A stretch of 23,593 bases of DNA from Entophlyctis helioformis. Lineage: Eukaryota; Chytridiomycota; Chytridiomycetes; Chytridiales; Chytriomycetaceae. The notes under the pieces were generated by a model. The model worked only from the letters and a program-made list of their open reading frames with translations. It was not told the origin of the DNA and did not search any database. The stretch lies in the NCBI GenBank assembly GCA_025526915.1, contig JAHLKH010000291.1, positions 1-23,593 of the forward strand, given 5' to 3'. Made by a program: the position numbers and the translations under genes. This document shows, piece after piece, positions 9,133 through 19,463 of the stretch. Numbering within the stretch: position 1 is the first letter of the stretch; each line of letters opens with the position of its first letter.

Positions 9133-10633
9133 ATGATTGCCCGTCGTGTCGCTCGCCTTGCTGCCCGCTGCAGTGTCGCTGCAGCCCAGTCGGCCGGTCC
9201 TGCAGCCCGCACTGCAGCCGTTCGCTCTGCCGTGCCTACTGCGTCGGCTGTGTCTGCACGCCCGTTTGGTTCGACGGCCTCTGCTGCCTCTGACAAGCTG
9301 TTCGTGGTACGTTGTCGACGTTGTTCGCTGAGCATCGTCTGCTCCAAGTCGTCGCTGTGGAGTCGCTGCGGACGGGCAGGGCGGCGGCTCTGCATGCTCA
9401 CTCGACTTGCCAGCGTTTGGGTATGCGCTTTGGCCGAGGCAGAGCTTCTAACCAGCATCCGCCTGTCCACCTGCCAATGTGTCTGGCTGCCGCATCTCGT
9501 TCGTCCCACCGCACCGCATGCGGGCCACTGCCGTTGATGCGTGCTCTCCCCCACTCCAACTGGCGCGCTTCGCAATCGGCATGAACTCGCAACGGGGAAC
9601 CATTGGATCGCGAACCGGCTTGCCAACCGGCTTGCCAACGGTCGTGGCCCGCATCTCTTTTGTCGGCCTTTAGCACAGAAACACTGGCGAGAACAATGCT
9701 GCGATACCCTTTGAGTTCTCGCCCGAAAACATCAAGCGCGCGCAAGAGATCATCAGCAAGTACCCGCCGCAGTACAAGAAGGGTGCCGTCATCCCCCTGC
9801 TTGATCTCGGCCAGCGCCAGAACGGATACACGAGCATTTCGGTTATGAACTACGTTGCCAAGCTCCTTGAGATGCCGCCCATGCGCGTGTACGAGGTCGC
9901 CACCTTTTACACCATGTTCAACAGGTGCGTTGGTTGCTGCCCATTCCCGTATGCAATTACATGCCATATCGCGTGCTTGTTTTGGCGGCCACCTGCGCAG
10001 CCACCTGCAAGCAGAGACCACTGCGATCCATGAGCATCTGCTGCGTTCTTTTTGCAGTGCACTTCCTGTGAATCCAAGACGATTGAATGACACCCTTTCC
10101 CTGGATCGGATCAACAGAGAGCCTGTGGGCAAGTACTTTTTGCAGGTTTGCACCACGACGCCCTGCCAGCTTTGCGGCTCGGATGGCATCCTGAAGGCCG
10201 TCGAGGACAACCTGGGCATCAAGGTTGGCCAGACCACCAAGGACAACATGTTCACCCTTGTCGAGGTCGAGTGTGCCGGTGCCTGTGTCAATGCGCCTGT
10301 GCTTGCCGTGAACGATGACTACTACGTACGTGGCACCCTCTCCGAGAGAGATTCCATCCTGATCCTTCCGATGCATCTTGCCTCTGGATATGCGCTGACC
10401 ACCGTCGCGGTTTTGTGGCCGCCTTGATTCTATTACATGCGTTCGCATGGCACCGTGCTTAGGAGGACCTTACGCCCGAGGCGACTGTCAAGATCCTTGA
10501 CTCGATCAAGGCTGGCAAGGTCCCTGCGCCTGGCCCTGTTTCTGGCCGCAAGAACTGCGAGCCTGCTGGTGAACTCACCACGCTCAAGAGCGACCCGCCC
10601 GGGCCTGGCTTCCGCGTCCGTGCCGATCTCTGA
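9133..10633 (+). CDS. NDUFV2: NDUFV2, 24-kDa [2Fe-2S] subunit of mitochondrial complex I
   Basis: NDUFV2 holds iron-sulfur cluster N1a in the NADH-oxidising N module of complex I, on the matrix side. Four exons: 9133-9306, 9674-9924, 10118-10325 and 10463-10633, 267 residues. The N-terminus [19 protein letters not shown] is a typical arginine-rich matrix presequence. Family blocks in order are the FSPEN block, then [18 protein letters not shown], then [17 protein letters not shown], then [19 protein letters not shown], then [13 protein letters not shown], then the [10 protein letters not shown] tail. The four cluster ligands are visible as Cys-x4-Cys (CTTTPC) and Cys-x3-Cys (CAGAC). All junctions keep frame with standard GT-AG borders; intron 1 (367 nt) is the longest in the window. 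It is divergent from ITFG1, and its stop lies 40 bp before the PRMT5 start. Confidence 0.96.
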
Positions 10634-10673
10634 GCACATTAAAATCACTCTTTCCTTCACAACGTCTTCGTTC

Positions 10674-13600
10674 ATGTCGGGGGTTGAGGTTGGCCTTGAA
10701 GTGCTGGCCTGCGACAGCATCGATGAGCTTGCGTCCGTGTGCCTCAGCAGCGGCTATCGCTTTGCCGTCTCCCCTATCCTCAAGATGGGCACCATCCCTG
10801 TGCACGACTCTGAGCAACCACTGCCAGCGTCGTTTGCCCACACGGACCTCATTCTTGCCGGCCCAGGTCAGTTTTGGTGTGATCTTGGCCGCTGTGGTGG
10901 ACGTTGGCATGACTTGACTAACACGACGCTGCTGCTGCTGCCGACCCCTGTGTGCGGCCTGTGTGCGGCCTGTTGTGCTCGCTGTTTGCAACCATGCGGC
11001 ACGGACTGTCTGGCATCGCTCTCCCAACCATCGCAGAGCATGCAACCTCTTGCGTTGGATGCATTGCGCCTTGGATCGACCTCGAGTCCACGGATCCGCA
11101 TATTCTTGCCAAGTCGCAGACGCTTGTGCGCCAGCAGGTTCATTGGGCTGCACACATTGGCCTTCCTGCCGTGCAGTTCTACTGCCCGCTATCTGGCCCA
11201 ATGATCAACTTTGCCAGATCGGTCGACGAGTCGCTGTCAACGCTCAGCTACCAGCAGGCATGCCCTCGTCTCGTGATCTGAGTGGGCGTGCATAACCACG
11301 GCACTTACTCGACCCGTGTGAATGCGTGCTCATAGGTCTTTGTCCGCTTCCTGCTTGGTGGTGCTGGTAGCGACTGCGATGGATGGACACGGTGGAATAA
11401 GCTGCGCATGCTGTCCAGGCACAATCCCAAACTGCAGATCGGTGCGTGCGCTGTCTGCGTCTTGTCTGGGAGCAGCATGAATGTGTCCTGACAAGCCTGC
11501 ACTGCAAACCAATGGCTCGGATCTCGCCTTGTAACGACATGCTTTCGTCAATGTGTCTAGCCCTTGAGCTCCAGTACGAGCTGCCCGACGAGGCCGTGCT
11601 GGACAAGTGGCTTGCCGAGCCTATCAAGCTGGTGGTTTTGCCAACAAGCATCTTCCTGTCAAACAATGCCGGCTTCCCCGTCCTGAGCAAGCGCCACCAG
11701 GCGTTTGTGCGCAAACTCATGCAGGTACTGTGATGCGTACTCTCAACCTTGCACTGCTTGCTCCGGCGCCCGCCTCTTGCAATGTAGACGCGTAGCTCAC
11801 GCCATGCGCTGTTTGTAGACGCTCGAGCCACGCTTTGTCATCTCCAGCGAGAGCTTTGCCCGCCGTCACCGCGCAGGCAGTATGGGATCGTACTGCGAGT
11901 ACATTCATCATCTACATCGCAGCCTGCCGGTGGCCGATGCCATCAATCAATTTGCAGCAGGATACCAAGAGTATGTGTCTTTTGCTTGACATGGAATGCA
12001 GGCTCAATGCTGACCCATGAATGGCCTCCTAAAATCCATAGTTACCTGCAGGCTCCTCTTCAGGTACTCATCTGCAATCATGGCCCGGCGGCGCCAATAT
12101 CTTATCATTGCTGACTCGACGAGTGTGCCATGTGTGGGTCTGGAACAGCCTCTCATGGACAATCTGGACTCAGCCACCTATGAGGTGTTTGAGAAGGATC
12201 CCATCAAGTACCAAGAATACGAGCGGGTAAGCCGGCTTTGCTTTGAAATGCTTCTAGCGTATATGCTCTGCTTTACAGCAACAAAGTATTGAAACATGTC
12301 TGCCTTGACAGGCAGTTTACCGCGCGCTGATTGACCGGGTTCCAAAAGACTCCAGTATTGTCACAGTCATCATGGTCGTTGGTGCTGGTCGCGGCCCTCT
12401 GGTCGATCGATCACTCAAAGCGGCATCAGAGTCTGGACGCAAGGTGAAGGTGTATGCCGTCGAAAAGAATGCCAATGCCGTTGTAGGGTAGGTGCACGCA
12501 GTCTGAACTCCCCCTGTAGGTCGAGCGAGTGGATGAATAAGTTGACCATCTTGTGATTTTCTTGATGACAGTCTCCGGCAACGCAAGGAGCAGGTCTGGG
12601 GAGACCAAGTGACGGTGGTCCATATTGACATGCGCTACTGGCGCCCAGAAGAAAAGGCCGACATTCTTGTTAGCGAGCTTCTGGGCTCGTTTGGCGGTGA
12701 GCCCAACGGCGTGTGGACGAATGCCGCTCTGCAAGATATAGCAAGCAGCGCGTCGATGGCAGAGTGTGGCGCTGATCAGCAGTTGTGATGGATGGCATAC
12801 ACAGATAACGAATTGTCGCCGGAATGCCTGGATGGAGCACAGGCTCTATTGAAGCGTAAGCTACCCTTTGAACCGTCGGCATTTGGTCGCCCAGCAGCCA
12901 TCAAACTCATCAGCGCATAACACGCATGAATGGGACAGAGGATGGCGTTTCGATCCCGTCGAGCTACACCGCGTTCATCTCGCCACTCTCGTCGCAAAAA
13001 CTGTTCAACGAGGCTGCAGCCTACAACGACGAGGAGCACATGCAGATGCCGTATGTCGTCAAGTTCCGCTCTGTGCACGAAATCGCCGAACCTTCCCCAC
13101 TCTGGGTGTTTGAGCATCCCGTTCGCAGTCCCATGCGCCAGCCAGGACACCCTCACTTTAACCAGCACAATACTCGGTACAGCAGCGCGACGTTTGAGGT
13201 TACCCAAGACACGGTGATGGTATTTGATATGCCAAGCTATTCTTGTTTGTCTGCAACGTGCACTAGCTGACATGTTTGGATGTGGGGCTGTATTAATGGG
13301 TAGCACGGCCTGGCTGGCTACTTTGAGGCGGTGCTCTACAAGGATGTAATGATCAGCATCCACCCCAAGACGCATTCCGAGGGCATGTTCTCTTGGTTCC
13401 CCATTTTCTTTCCTATCCGAGTACGTAGTCTCATCTGGATATGTAGAGCGTGTCTGCAGCATCCAAGCAGGGTTCTGGCAGCAATGGCTGTGGGCAGTGA
13501 CTGATCTGTCAATGCATTGACTGTCAAAACAGGTTCCTGTGTTCTTGCCCAAGGCATCGTCGATCCAAGTGCATTTCTGGCGACTGACTGACACGCGCAA

Positions 13601-13709
13601 GGTGTGGTATGAGTGGGCGATTGTGCCCGTCATCAATGGCACGGAGATTGTTGGCGAGGCATCCATGATCCACAACCCAGGCGGCAAGCACTACTGGATC
13701 GGGCTATGA
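10674..13709 (+). CDS. PRMT5: PRMT5, type II protein arginine methyltransferase
   Basis: PRMT5 (Skb1/Hsl7 in yeasts) makes symmetric dimethylarginine on histones, Sm proteins and others, in nucleus and cytoplasm. Thirteen exons: 10674-10866, 11037-11257, 11336-11441, 11561-11724, 11819-11970, 12042-12063, 12149-12226, 12312-12487, 12572-12696, 12805-12855, 12939-13219, 13304-13420 and 13533-13709, 620 residues (human 637). Blocks seen are the TIM-barrel start, then [36 protein letters not shown] (with the type-II phenylalanine) and the SAM loop [10 protein letters not shown]. The double-glutamate loop [29 protein letters not shown], the [12 protein letters not shown] barrel block and the C-terminal WIGL follow. 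Exon 6 is only 22 nt (YLQAPLQ). Intron 2 appears to use a GC donor (CAG/GCATGC); a GT donor 21 nt later (CTC/GTGATC) is the alternative. Catalytic residues look intact. Confidence 0.95.
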
Positions 13710-13748
13710 AGGCAGCAGCAGCAGTCACCGTTGTGGACACTCGGTCTT

Positions 13749-14636
13749 TCAACTTTCTTGTGCCGTCTGGCTCAGCCCAATGTGCGACAGGACGTTAAAG
13801 TCGATCAAGTCAATAAAGCCAAGTAGGCGACTCGTAACACTCAGCCACAGAACCAAGTACCGAACAGCGGCCAGCTGCTGATCGGCAGGCGATTGCCGTG
13901 CCAGTTCAGCAGATTGACATTCTCCCATAGACGGCGCCAGCTCGCCCATGACGACGCTTGTTTGGCATGGATGCACGAACCAAACTGGCGTCAAAGTGAC
14001 GGGATGATCCTGGCGAGCATGCCGTTGAGTTGGACGAGTCTGCAAAGCAGACGCGTGAAGGCGTCGACAGGTGCCGCGATACACACTTACAGTCTGCGAG
14101 AGAACAGTCTCAAAAACAGATCCGTTAGACTTGAAGCCAAGGGCTGGACTGGCCGCCGCCATCTCATCGAGCGTGAGCGGGACGCCTGACTCGTCTGACA
14201 CCACAAAGTACAGGACCGGACATGCCCAGACGGCCGAATGAACTACATCAAATCTCCATGACAGCAGTCGCGGCGGACTCCTCGCTGTGGTGGGGTCCGC
14301 AGATTGGTAATAGTCTGCCTGATCGTGGTGCACATCCAGGCTGTCGTCAAGCGCCAGGTCCAAGTTCGGATCCAATGGGCGGATGATGTCGGCCTTGCCA
14401 GCGCTTTGCCGCCAGCGAGAGACGGCGGTATGGCGAAGAAAGACCGTTTGTGATGGCTGCATGGCGCAAACAGTGAGCGGGTCATGCGAGTATCGAGCAC
14501 CCCATGTCAGACGCTGCTTTGGCTGCCCACTCGCCTTGTCTTCAACAACTGTCCATGGGCAACGGCTGTCGGCAGTCAGGTCGGACAGCTGCCGTGCTGC
14601 CAATCCAACCGTGTTCCCCGACGATCTCGCCAACAT
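13749..14636 (-). CDS. ATG10: ATG10, E2-like enzyme for ATG12-ATG5 conjugation
   Basis: ATG10 receives ATG12 from ATG7 on a cysteine and passes it to ATG5 in autophagosome formation. The model has exons 14636-14091 and 14039-13749, with a 51-nt GTAAGT...GCAG intron, 278 residues. The diagnostic blocks are CPVLYFVVSDESGVPLTLDE, matching the PVLYF..DG.PLTL core, and VWFVHPCQTSVVMGEL, whose Cys in HPC is the catalytic one. These are followed by LVLWLSVTSRLLGFIDL, matching the Y..SWLS..G....L tail. The N-terminal third is weakly conserved. The chosen ATG shares its A-T pair with the NDUFAF8 start on the other strand. The frame is open further upstream, to 14792, so the true start or an upstream exon could differ. 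Its 3' end lies 39 bp from the PRMT5 stop (convergent). Confidence 0.78.
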   Translation of the reverse strand: MLARSSGNTVGLAARQLSDLTADSRCPWTVVEDKASGQPKQRLTWGARYSHDPLTVCAMQPSQTVFLRHTAVSRWRQSAGKADIIRPLDPNLDLALDDSLDVHHDQADYYQSADPTTARSPPRLLSWRFDVVHSAVWACPVLYFVVSDESGVPLTLDEMAAASPALGFKSNGSVFETVLSQTVSVYRGTCRRLHASALQTRPTQRHARQDHPVTLTPVWFVHPCQTSVVMGELAPSMGECQSAELARQSPADQQLAAVRYLVLWLSVTSRLLGFIDLIDFNVLSHIGLSQTAQES

Positions 14637-14893
14637 GTCGTTGTCGAGCAAACCCAAAGGCGCCAAGAAGCTGGCCGTAGCATTGACAGAGTGCTCTGTG
14701 CTGGTGCGTGTGCGACGGGCGAGCAAGCCCTTGTATGCTTGCATCGACACCGACTGACGCTTTGTCTGGGCAGGCAGGAGCGTACGGCGCATGCATGAAC
14801 AGGGTGTTTGCTGGCGTTCAGCAAGCGTCGTGTGCAGCAGAGTTTGAGGCGTTCAAGGCATGCTTCACCAAGTCGGTGAGTGCCGAGGCCTAA
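14635..14893 (+). CDS. NDUFAF8: NDUFAF8-like twin CX9C complex I assembly factor
   Basis: NDUFAF8 is a small mitochondrial protein that partners NDUFAF5 in early complex I assembly; twin CX9C proteins are imported by Mia40. Exons 14635-14703 and 14774-14893, joined in phase 0, give 62 residues. Cysteines 20 and 30 are separated by nine residues (CSVLAGAYGAC), and a second CX9C pair is CAAEFEAFKAC, so the helix-hairpin signature is complete. The AGAYGxC and CAAEFEAFKACF blocks resemble human NDUFAF8 (AAAYGRC, CAREFEALRSCF), which is why I prefer it over other CX9C families. The start is divergent from, and overlaps, ATG10. The gene converges with POLE2 across a hexanucleotide repeat. Confidence 0.82.
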
Positions 14894-14960
14894 AGTCCAA
14901 GTTGCATGTGTCGTGTGTGCGAAGAGTGCCTTTATTGAACCGCCTGCCATGTGCGCTCGC

Positions 14961-15026
14961 CCTCGCTTTCGCCCTCGCCCTCGCCCTCGCCCTCGCTTTC
15001 GCCCTCGCCCTCGCCCTCGCCCTCGC
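14961..15026. repeat. CCTCGC hexanucleotide repeat with 30-bp higher order
   Basis: Eleven hexamers in a row: one CCTCGC, then TTTCGC plus four CCTCGC, twice over. The variant TTTCGC falls every fifth unit, giving a 30-bp higher-order period. The repeat lies in the 176-bp gap between the convergent NDUFAF8 and POLE2 stops, so it is probably in both 3' UTRs. Read through on the minus strand it would encode alternating Ala-Arg. Confidence 0.9.
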
Positions 15027-15069
15027 CATGCAACTGCGCTCGTGCAGCTGCGCAAGTGAATGAAGGCTG

Positions 15070-17736
15070 TCATGCAAGTTGACTGCACCGTTTGGATCGC
15101 CATTGGATCGGAGAGCGTCAGCAAGGCTTGCAGATCCGCTCAAGGGCCAAAGAGACATACCTTGGCTCGCATGTGCGTGTCGACAGATCGTACATGAGGA
15201 ACTTGTATCCGTTGTTGGGAAACGAGCCCGGATTGGCAGCCAGACACCCCTCGTATTCGTGCTGGTAGAGATCGTACTTGTCGGCAAGAATAAGCTGCCA
15301 AGTGGAGGGCCGTGTGAGCAACCGCATCGCCAGCGTCTTACATGGAGGCCGGGCAATGCAAGACAGAAACCGCTGGCACGAGGCATGCATGGATCTCGCG
15401 GGTTGAAAAGCGAGACGTACCAAATGCGGCTGGGGATACAGCCTGAGAGAATGGTCGTGTTCCCAGAAGCGCGGCTTGATCTCGACAGGCAATGGTGCGA
15501 GATGGCTCTGATCAAGGACGGTTTGTACAAGCTGCAGACGGCAAGTCCATAGAGCCAATAGTTATCGTCGCGTCAGCACAGCTCGATGCAGATAGACGGC
15601 GTCAGTTGGAACTTGCATGCTGTTCGATAGGCATGTTATGATTGTTTCCGTCTCGCTCCACGGGCAGCACGGAATGGCGACGCATAGCCGTGACCAGGTC
15701 GTCGCGGAAGACGACAATCTCTTGCGTGCAGTATTTGAGTCTGATGGTGCAACAGGCAGCATGTCAGGCAGAGATCATCCCCGGCATAATACTGACGCGT
15801 TGCACGAAGCAGACGGTCATAGCCATGTGCGTAACGTGCGGCATGATTCTTACCGACACGGTGCAGTGGACAAATGGACATTGCGAACTTTCTGCATCAG
15901 CTTGCCAGTCAGCGTCGTTGGAATCGCTGATCTGGGAAGGATGTTTGGTGCCCATGGGTCATGCGGGCCAGGAACAAACACAAAGTGCGACTGATCGGCC
16001 ACGGCAGGAAACTCGGCAATGATATCAGCAAGATTGTCAAAGCCCTCTGTTGATTGGGCATGCATGAGAAGGCTCAGCGGGTCAGAGACGCGTGGGACCC
16101 GACGCAGATCAGGATGGCAGGACAAGTGCACGGCCTCACCCCTGTACCGCTTGCTTTCAACGCCATTGTAAATGTAAGGCGTTGACGAAAAGTTTCCCAT
16201 CAACACAAAAGCAAGGGGTACGATCGCGTCTGAGAACCCTTGGAAGAGCATGCGCAGTTTGTCAAGAACGCGTGTCTGATCGAGCCAAACGTCGGATATG
16301 AACACAAACGACATGTCCTTTGTGTTTTGCTCAATCCTCATCAGCGTTGTCTGATAGGCAGGTATCCAGCAAGTAGTACAAATGAGCAAATGTTCGCTAG
16401 AAACAAGCAGAGCGCGAGAGCAAATTGCCGCACTGGTTACTCACCGAGTCTTCGGTGAATCGCGGTGCACCAAAGTAGTCGACAGTGGCTGTGAACGCTG
16501 TGAGCGAATTGTCACGACGTTCGGGCAACGGGTGCCCAATAACATTGACCGTAAAGGTTCCAAGCTCTGTGTAGTTTCCTTGGACGAGAACAAAGCAGTT
16601 ACGAGTGAACATGCCAGCACTTTGCTGTGTCTAGGAAGGATACGACGCAAACGCCCCCAAAATGTCAGCAAACAAGCATGCTGATGATCGATCGGGACAG
16701 ACGCACGGCTGCAGTAAACTCCAGTTGGATGAACGCGTCGAGATCCTCCAGATGGTAGTTGCCGTCCTGGATGCTGGTGAGCATGCCAAAGAGCAAGTAA
16801 ACTCCTGGTCGCTTCCCCTTGAGCTGGATGATGGGCGTGATCTGCAGCAAGCATAGCACATCAGTGGCAATGGACGTGGACACGATGCGGTCATGGAAGG
16901 CTTGCCTGGAAGAATGAGGTTGTTGTTGCAGCAAAGGCTGGGACGCGAAAGGCGTCATTGCGCAGCAGTCGTTGCTTTATCAGCTCAAACCTCTCTCGGA
17001 ATACAGCCGTGCGCGACTCTGCAGGAGCGAGCAGATGGCTGTCCTTGCGACCCCTACACCGTAAACACAGCGGATGTAAGCAGCCAGCATACGCTCTGCG
17101 GAGCGGCGCCAAAAGACGATGGACATCGTGCGACTTGCTTGATGAACATGCCGAGGCCAGGATGATACTGGATGTGCGGCACGGACTGGGCATCAACAAC
17201 GTGCAAGTAGGCGCTCATGGTGTTGAGATCGGCCACTGCACTGTCATCCTCCACAGACAACTGCACGTCTGCCCTGCTGCTCCCGTTATCGTCGCCATCA
17301 GAAGCAGGTCCAGTGCTTATGCCGTCTCTTGCATATGCGTTGGTGACGACGGCCTTTTGCAGGATGCCTTGGACGACCTGCAGAAGCGCATCGTGCTGAA
17401 CAACACCTTGCACGCCGGATGCACCTGTTGTCAACCAATATTGAGAGCAGTGTGAGTTTGGCCAAACAAGCAGAGCGTCTCGCAGTGAAGCATACAGGCG
17501 CAGAGACACACACCTTGCTGCTGGACATACTGCTGCACAATGTAGTCAAACGACTCTTCGGTTGCGCTCAGCTCGACGTCGTTTTCTTTGACGAGGTCCT
17601 GCAAAAAGCGGGTTGACTCGGCCGAGACTTTGAGGCCGTGCTTCTTGGTGAAGATTCTGTACACCTGCTGGTTGATGCGCCTGTCCAGTGCTGCACCACT
17701 TAGCGGCCGGTCCTCAACTGCCTGTCCTTGCACCAT
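15070..17736 (-). CDS. POLE2: POLE2 (Dpb2), B subunit of DNA polymerase epsilon
   Basis: POLE2/Dpb2 links the polymerase epsilon catalytic subunit to the CMG helicase; it has an OB fold and an inactive calcineurin-like phosphoesterase domain. Eleven exons: 17736-17514, 17424-17139, 17053-16906, 16841-16707, 16624-16445, 16350-16140, 16046-15854, 15740-15617, 15531-15421, 15294-15161 and 15082-15070, 585 residues. Blocks seen are VYRIFTKKHGLKVS, FRERFELIKQRLLRN, the ITPIIQLKG...FIQLEF OB region, FVFISDVWLDQ, MGNFSSTPY, FDNLADIIAEFP, FVFVPGPHDPWAPNILPR, KYCTQEIVVFRDDLV, LVQTVLDQSHLAPLP, LILADKYD and NPGSFPNNGYKF. Three introns (17138-17054, 16905-16842, 15616-15532) need GCAAG donors, and only these keep phase and alignment. 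The last exon adds only four residues, matching the family's short tail. Confidence 0.93.
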
Positions 17737-17911
17737 GCCGATGTCCGAATTGTCGCCAAGTCCGAATTGTTGCCAAGTCCGGGTCCGGTTCTCATACCAT
17801 TACCCTTGGTGGAATCGCTGTGATTGGTCAACTCCTGGTGGGATCGCTCTGATTGGTCGATCTAGAGAGCCCTTGCGAAGTGCAGAGACTGCGCGATGCG
17901 AGCACTCATGA
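17737..17911 (-). promoter_or_regulatory. POLE2 promoter with tandem CCAAT repeats
   Basis: Two 23-bp near-identical units (17808-17830 and 17837-17859, period 29) each contain ATTGG, that is CCAAT on the POLE2 strand (17823-17827 and 17852-17856). They lie about 90-120 bp upstream of the ATG. Nearer the start a 17-bp unit (TCCGAATTGTYGCCAAG) is tandemly repeated at 17744-17777. CCAAT boxes are bound by the HAP/NF-Y complex. No MCB element (ACGCGT) of the G1/S type is visible. The interval also contains the 3' flank of methyltransferase B. Confidence 0.5.
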
Positions 17912-17984
17912 CCACTGCATCGAGGATTGCACACAGCGGTGGCGTGACAGGAGCTTACGACCAACGTCGGTGCATACAAGTTTA

Positions 17985-19463
17985 CTAAGAGGTGATGAAC
18001 TTGAAGTTTTCATAAAAGCTGAGCATGGGGTTCTCGCCCGACTTGGTCGAGGTCGCCGGCAGATCCGCATTCTTGCGCAGAAAATCGTGCTGAGTGACAA
18101 CGTCAGCCTGGCGGCCAGTGACGGCACGGTACACGTCTCGCAAAAGCTCAAAGTTGGTGGGGAAAAAGATATCGAACCAGCCTGGCTGGACCAGGTAAGT
18201 GGAGCACGCAACCATTTTGCCCTGGTAGCGTGTTTGGACCACAGGCGCGTCGACGCCTGGAACCGCGTCTGGCAGCCGATCAAAGTCGGCAATGACAAGC
18301 CGATGGTTGGGGAAAAAGGTTGCCAGCCGGTCCATGAGTACGAGTGCCATGGTCGGGACAAACTCTGGCTCGGTCATGTTGGCGGCAAACGGCAGGAGAG
18401 CGCGTTGTGCCCTGACGCGGAGCGATGGTGACAGGACAGGTGATTGATATCCGGCTTGGCTGCGAACGTCAAGGTAGCGCTTGATGAGAGGATCCGTCAG
18501 TGGCTCGTACGCTTCTAGATAGTTTCCATCGTCGCCAACCAGAACCACGCCTTGCCGCGGCTCGTTTGTTGCTATATCGTAGCGCACCACGTCGTGTGCA
18601 AAGTTGTCCTGCAAGGGCAGATGGCGCATGGGGGAAGCAACGCTGATGGATTAATGGACGCTTGACAAGAGCCAGACAGGTGCACAAACGGCCACGATCT
18701 GCCATCGAATGCCATCGAATGCCAAGGAATGCCAAGGAATCAGAGGGACGCAGGCTGGCCTTACAATAACTTCCATGGCAATGAAGAAGCAGGGCTCCTG
18801 CACAGGCTGATCCCACTCAAAGATGGACTTGTTGACGATGCGCACACCAGGATGCCGCGCGGTGAGCTGGCGACGCGCTGACGATGCGCGCTCCTGTCGA
18901 CCGGCCAGCTTGGTGCTGATCTCGATGATGTTGTACTTGACAGTGCGATACAATGCAGGCTCGTGCTGCGCAATATAGTCCAGGATGTTGGTCATGAGAG
19001 TGCCGTTTCCAGCGCCAATCTCGTACAATACAATACGATCGGCGCCGCGCGGATCAAGCTTGAACTGGTCGACAACATGCTTTGCAATTGCGTAGCCGTA
19101 GTATGGGCGGAACAGTTCCGTTGGCGTGTGCCACACCTGCCGCGCAATGTCGTGGGCATGGATGTACTCGTCTTCGAGATCTTTGTACAGCTGGCCCAGA
19201 TGGTTCATGAATGCGTAGTTGTCGCGCATTGCGTTGAACTGGATGGGCTCGGGCGGCGAGAAGATGTATGCGTTCTTTGAAAAGTAGCCGTAGCCAGGAT
19301 GGTACAGCGACGTGTGGATAAAGTCGCGGGTCAGCATGCGGGCATTCGTTGGCGGCGTGCGCAGGCCGGCGGCCTCGGCGGCTGTCATGCGCACTGTTGC
19401 TGTAGACGGCAAAGGATCTGTGTCGGCGAGCTGCTGCAAGAGGCCGTCGGGATGATCGGCCAT
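17985..19463 (-). CDS. PF02636 (MidA/NDUFAF7-like) SAM-dependent methyltransferase, copy B
   Basis: Exons 19463-18765 and 18608-17985 encode 440 residues with the same exon layout as copy A. Only three amino-acid differences are visible: Arg instead of Cys at 143, Lys instead of Glu at 176, and Val instead of Met at 240. The SAM motif YEIGAGNGTL and the rest of the domain are unchanged, so both copies look functional. The intron differs at several positions, including two CATTCGATGG units in place of CATTCCTTGG. Upstream of the ATG the frame stays open to 19709 with no stop, so a longer N-terminus is conceivable here. Copy A has a one-base deletion there, which argues that 19463 is the real start. 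It is divergent from MTHFR. Function beyond 'protein methyltransferase family' is inferred. Confidence 0.82.

Noticed and set aside
9398..10291. Minus-strand open frame of about 297 codons
   Set aside because: It is antisense to NDUFV2 exons 2-3 and their introns, with composition typical of a shadow frame.
12776..13687. Minus-strand open frame of about 300 codons
   Set aside because: It lies opposite PRMT5 exons 10-13 and runs through PRMT5 introns. No family motif is seen, and the plus-strand protein is unmistakable.
14865..15124. Ala-Arg or Gly-Arg repeat protein, or an Ala-Arg C-terminal extension of POLE2
   Set aside because: The repeat frames come from the CCTCGC tract. An acceptor at 15083-15085 gives POLE2 a short SQLA ending that matches the family tail, so the extension is not needed.
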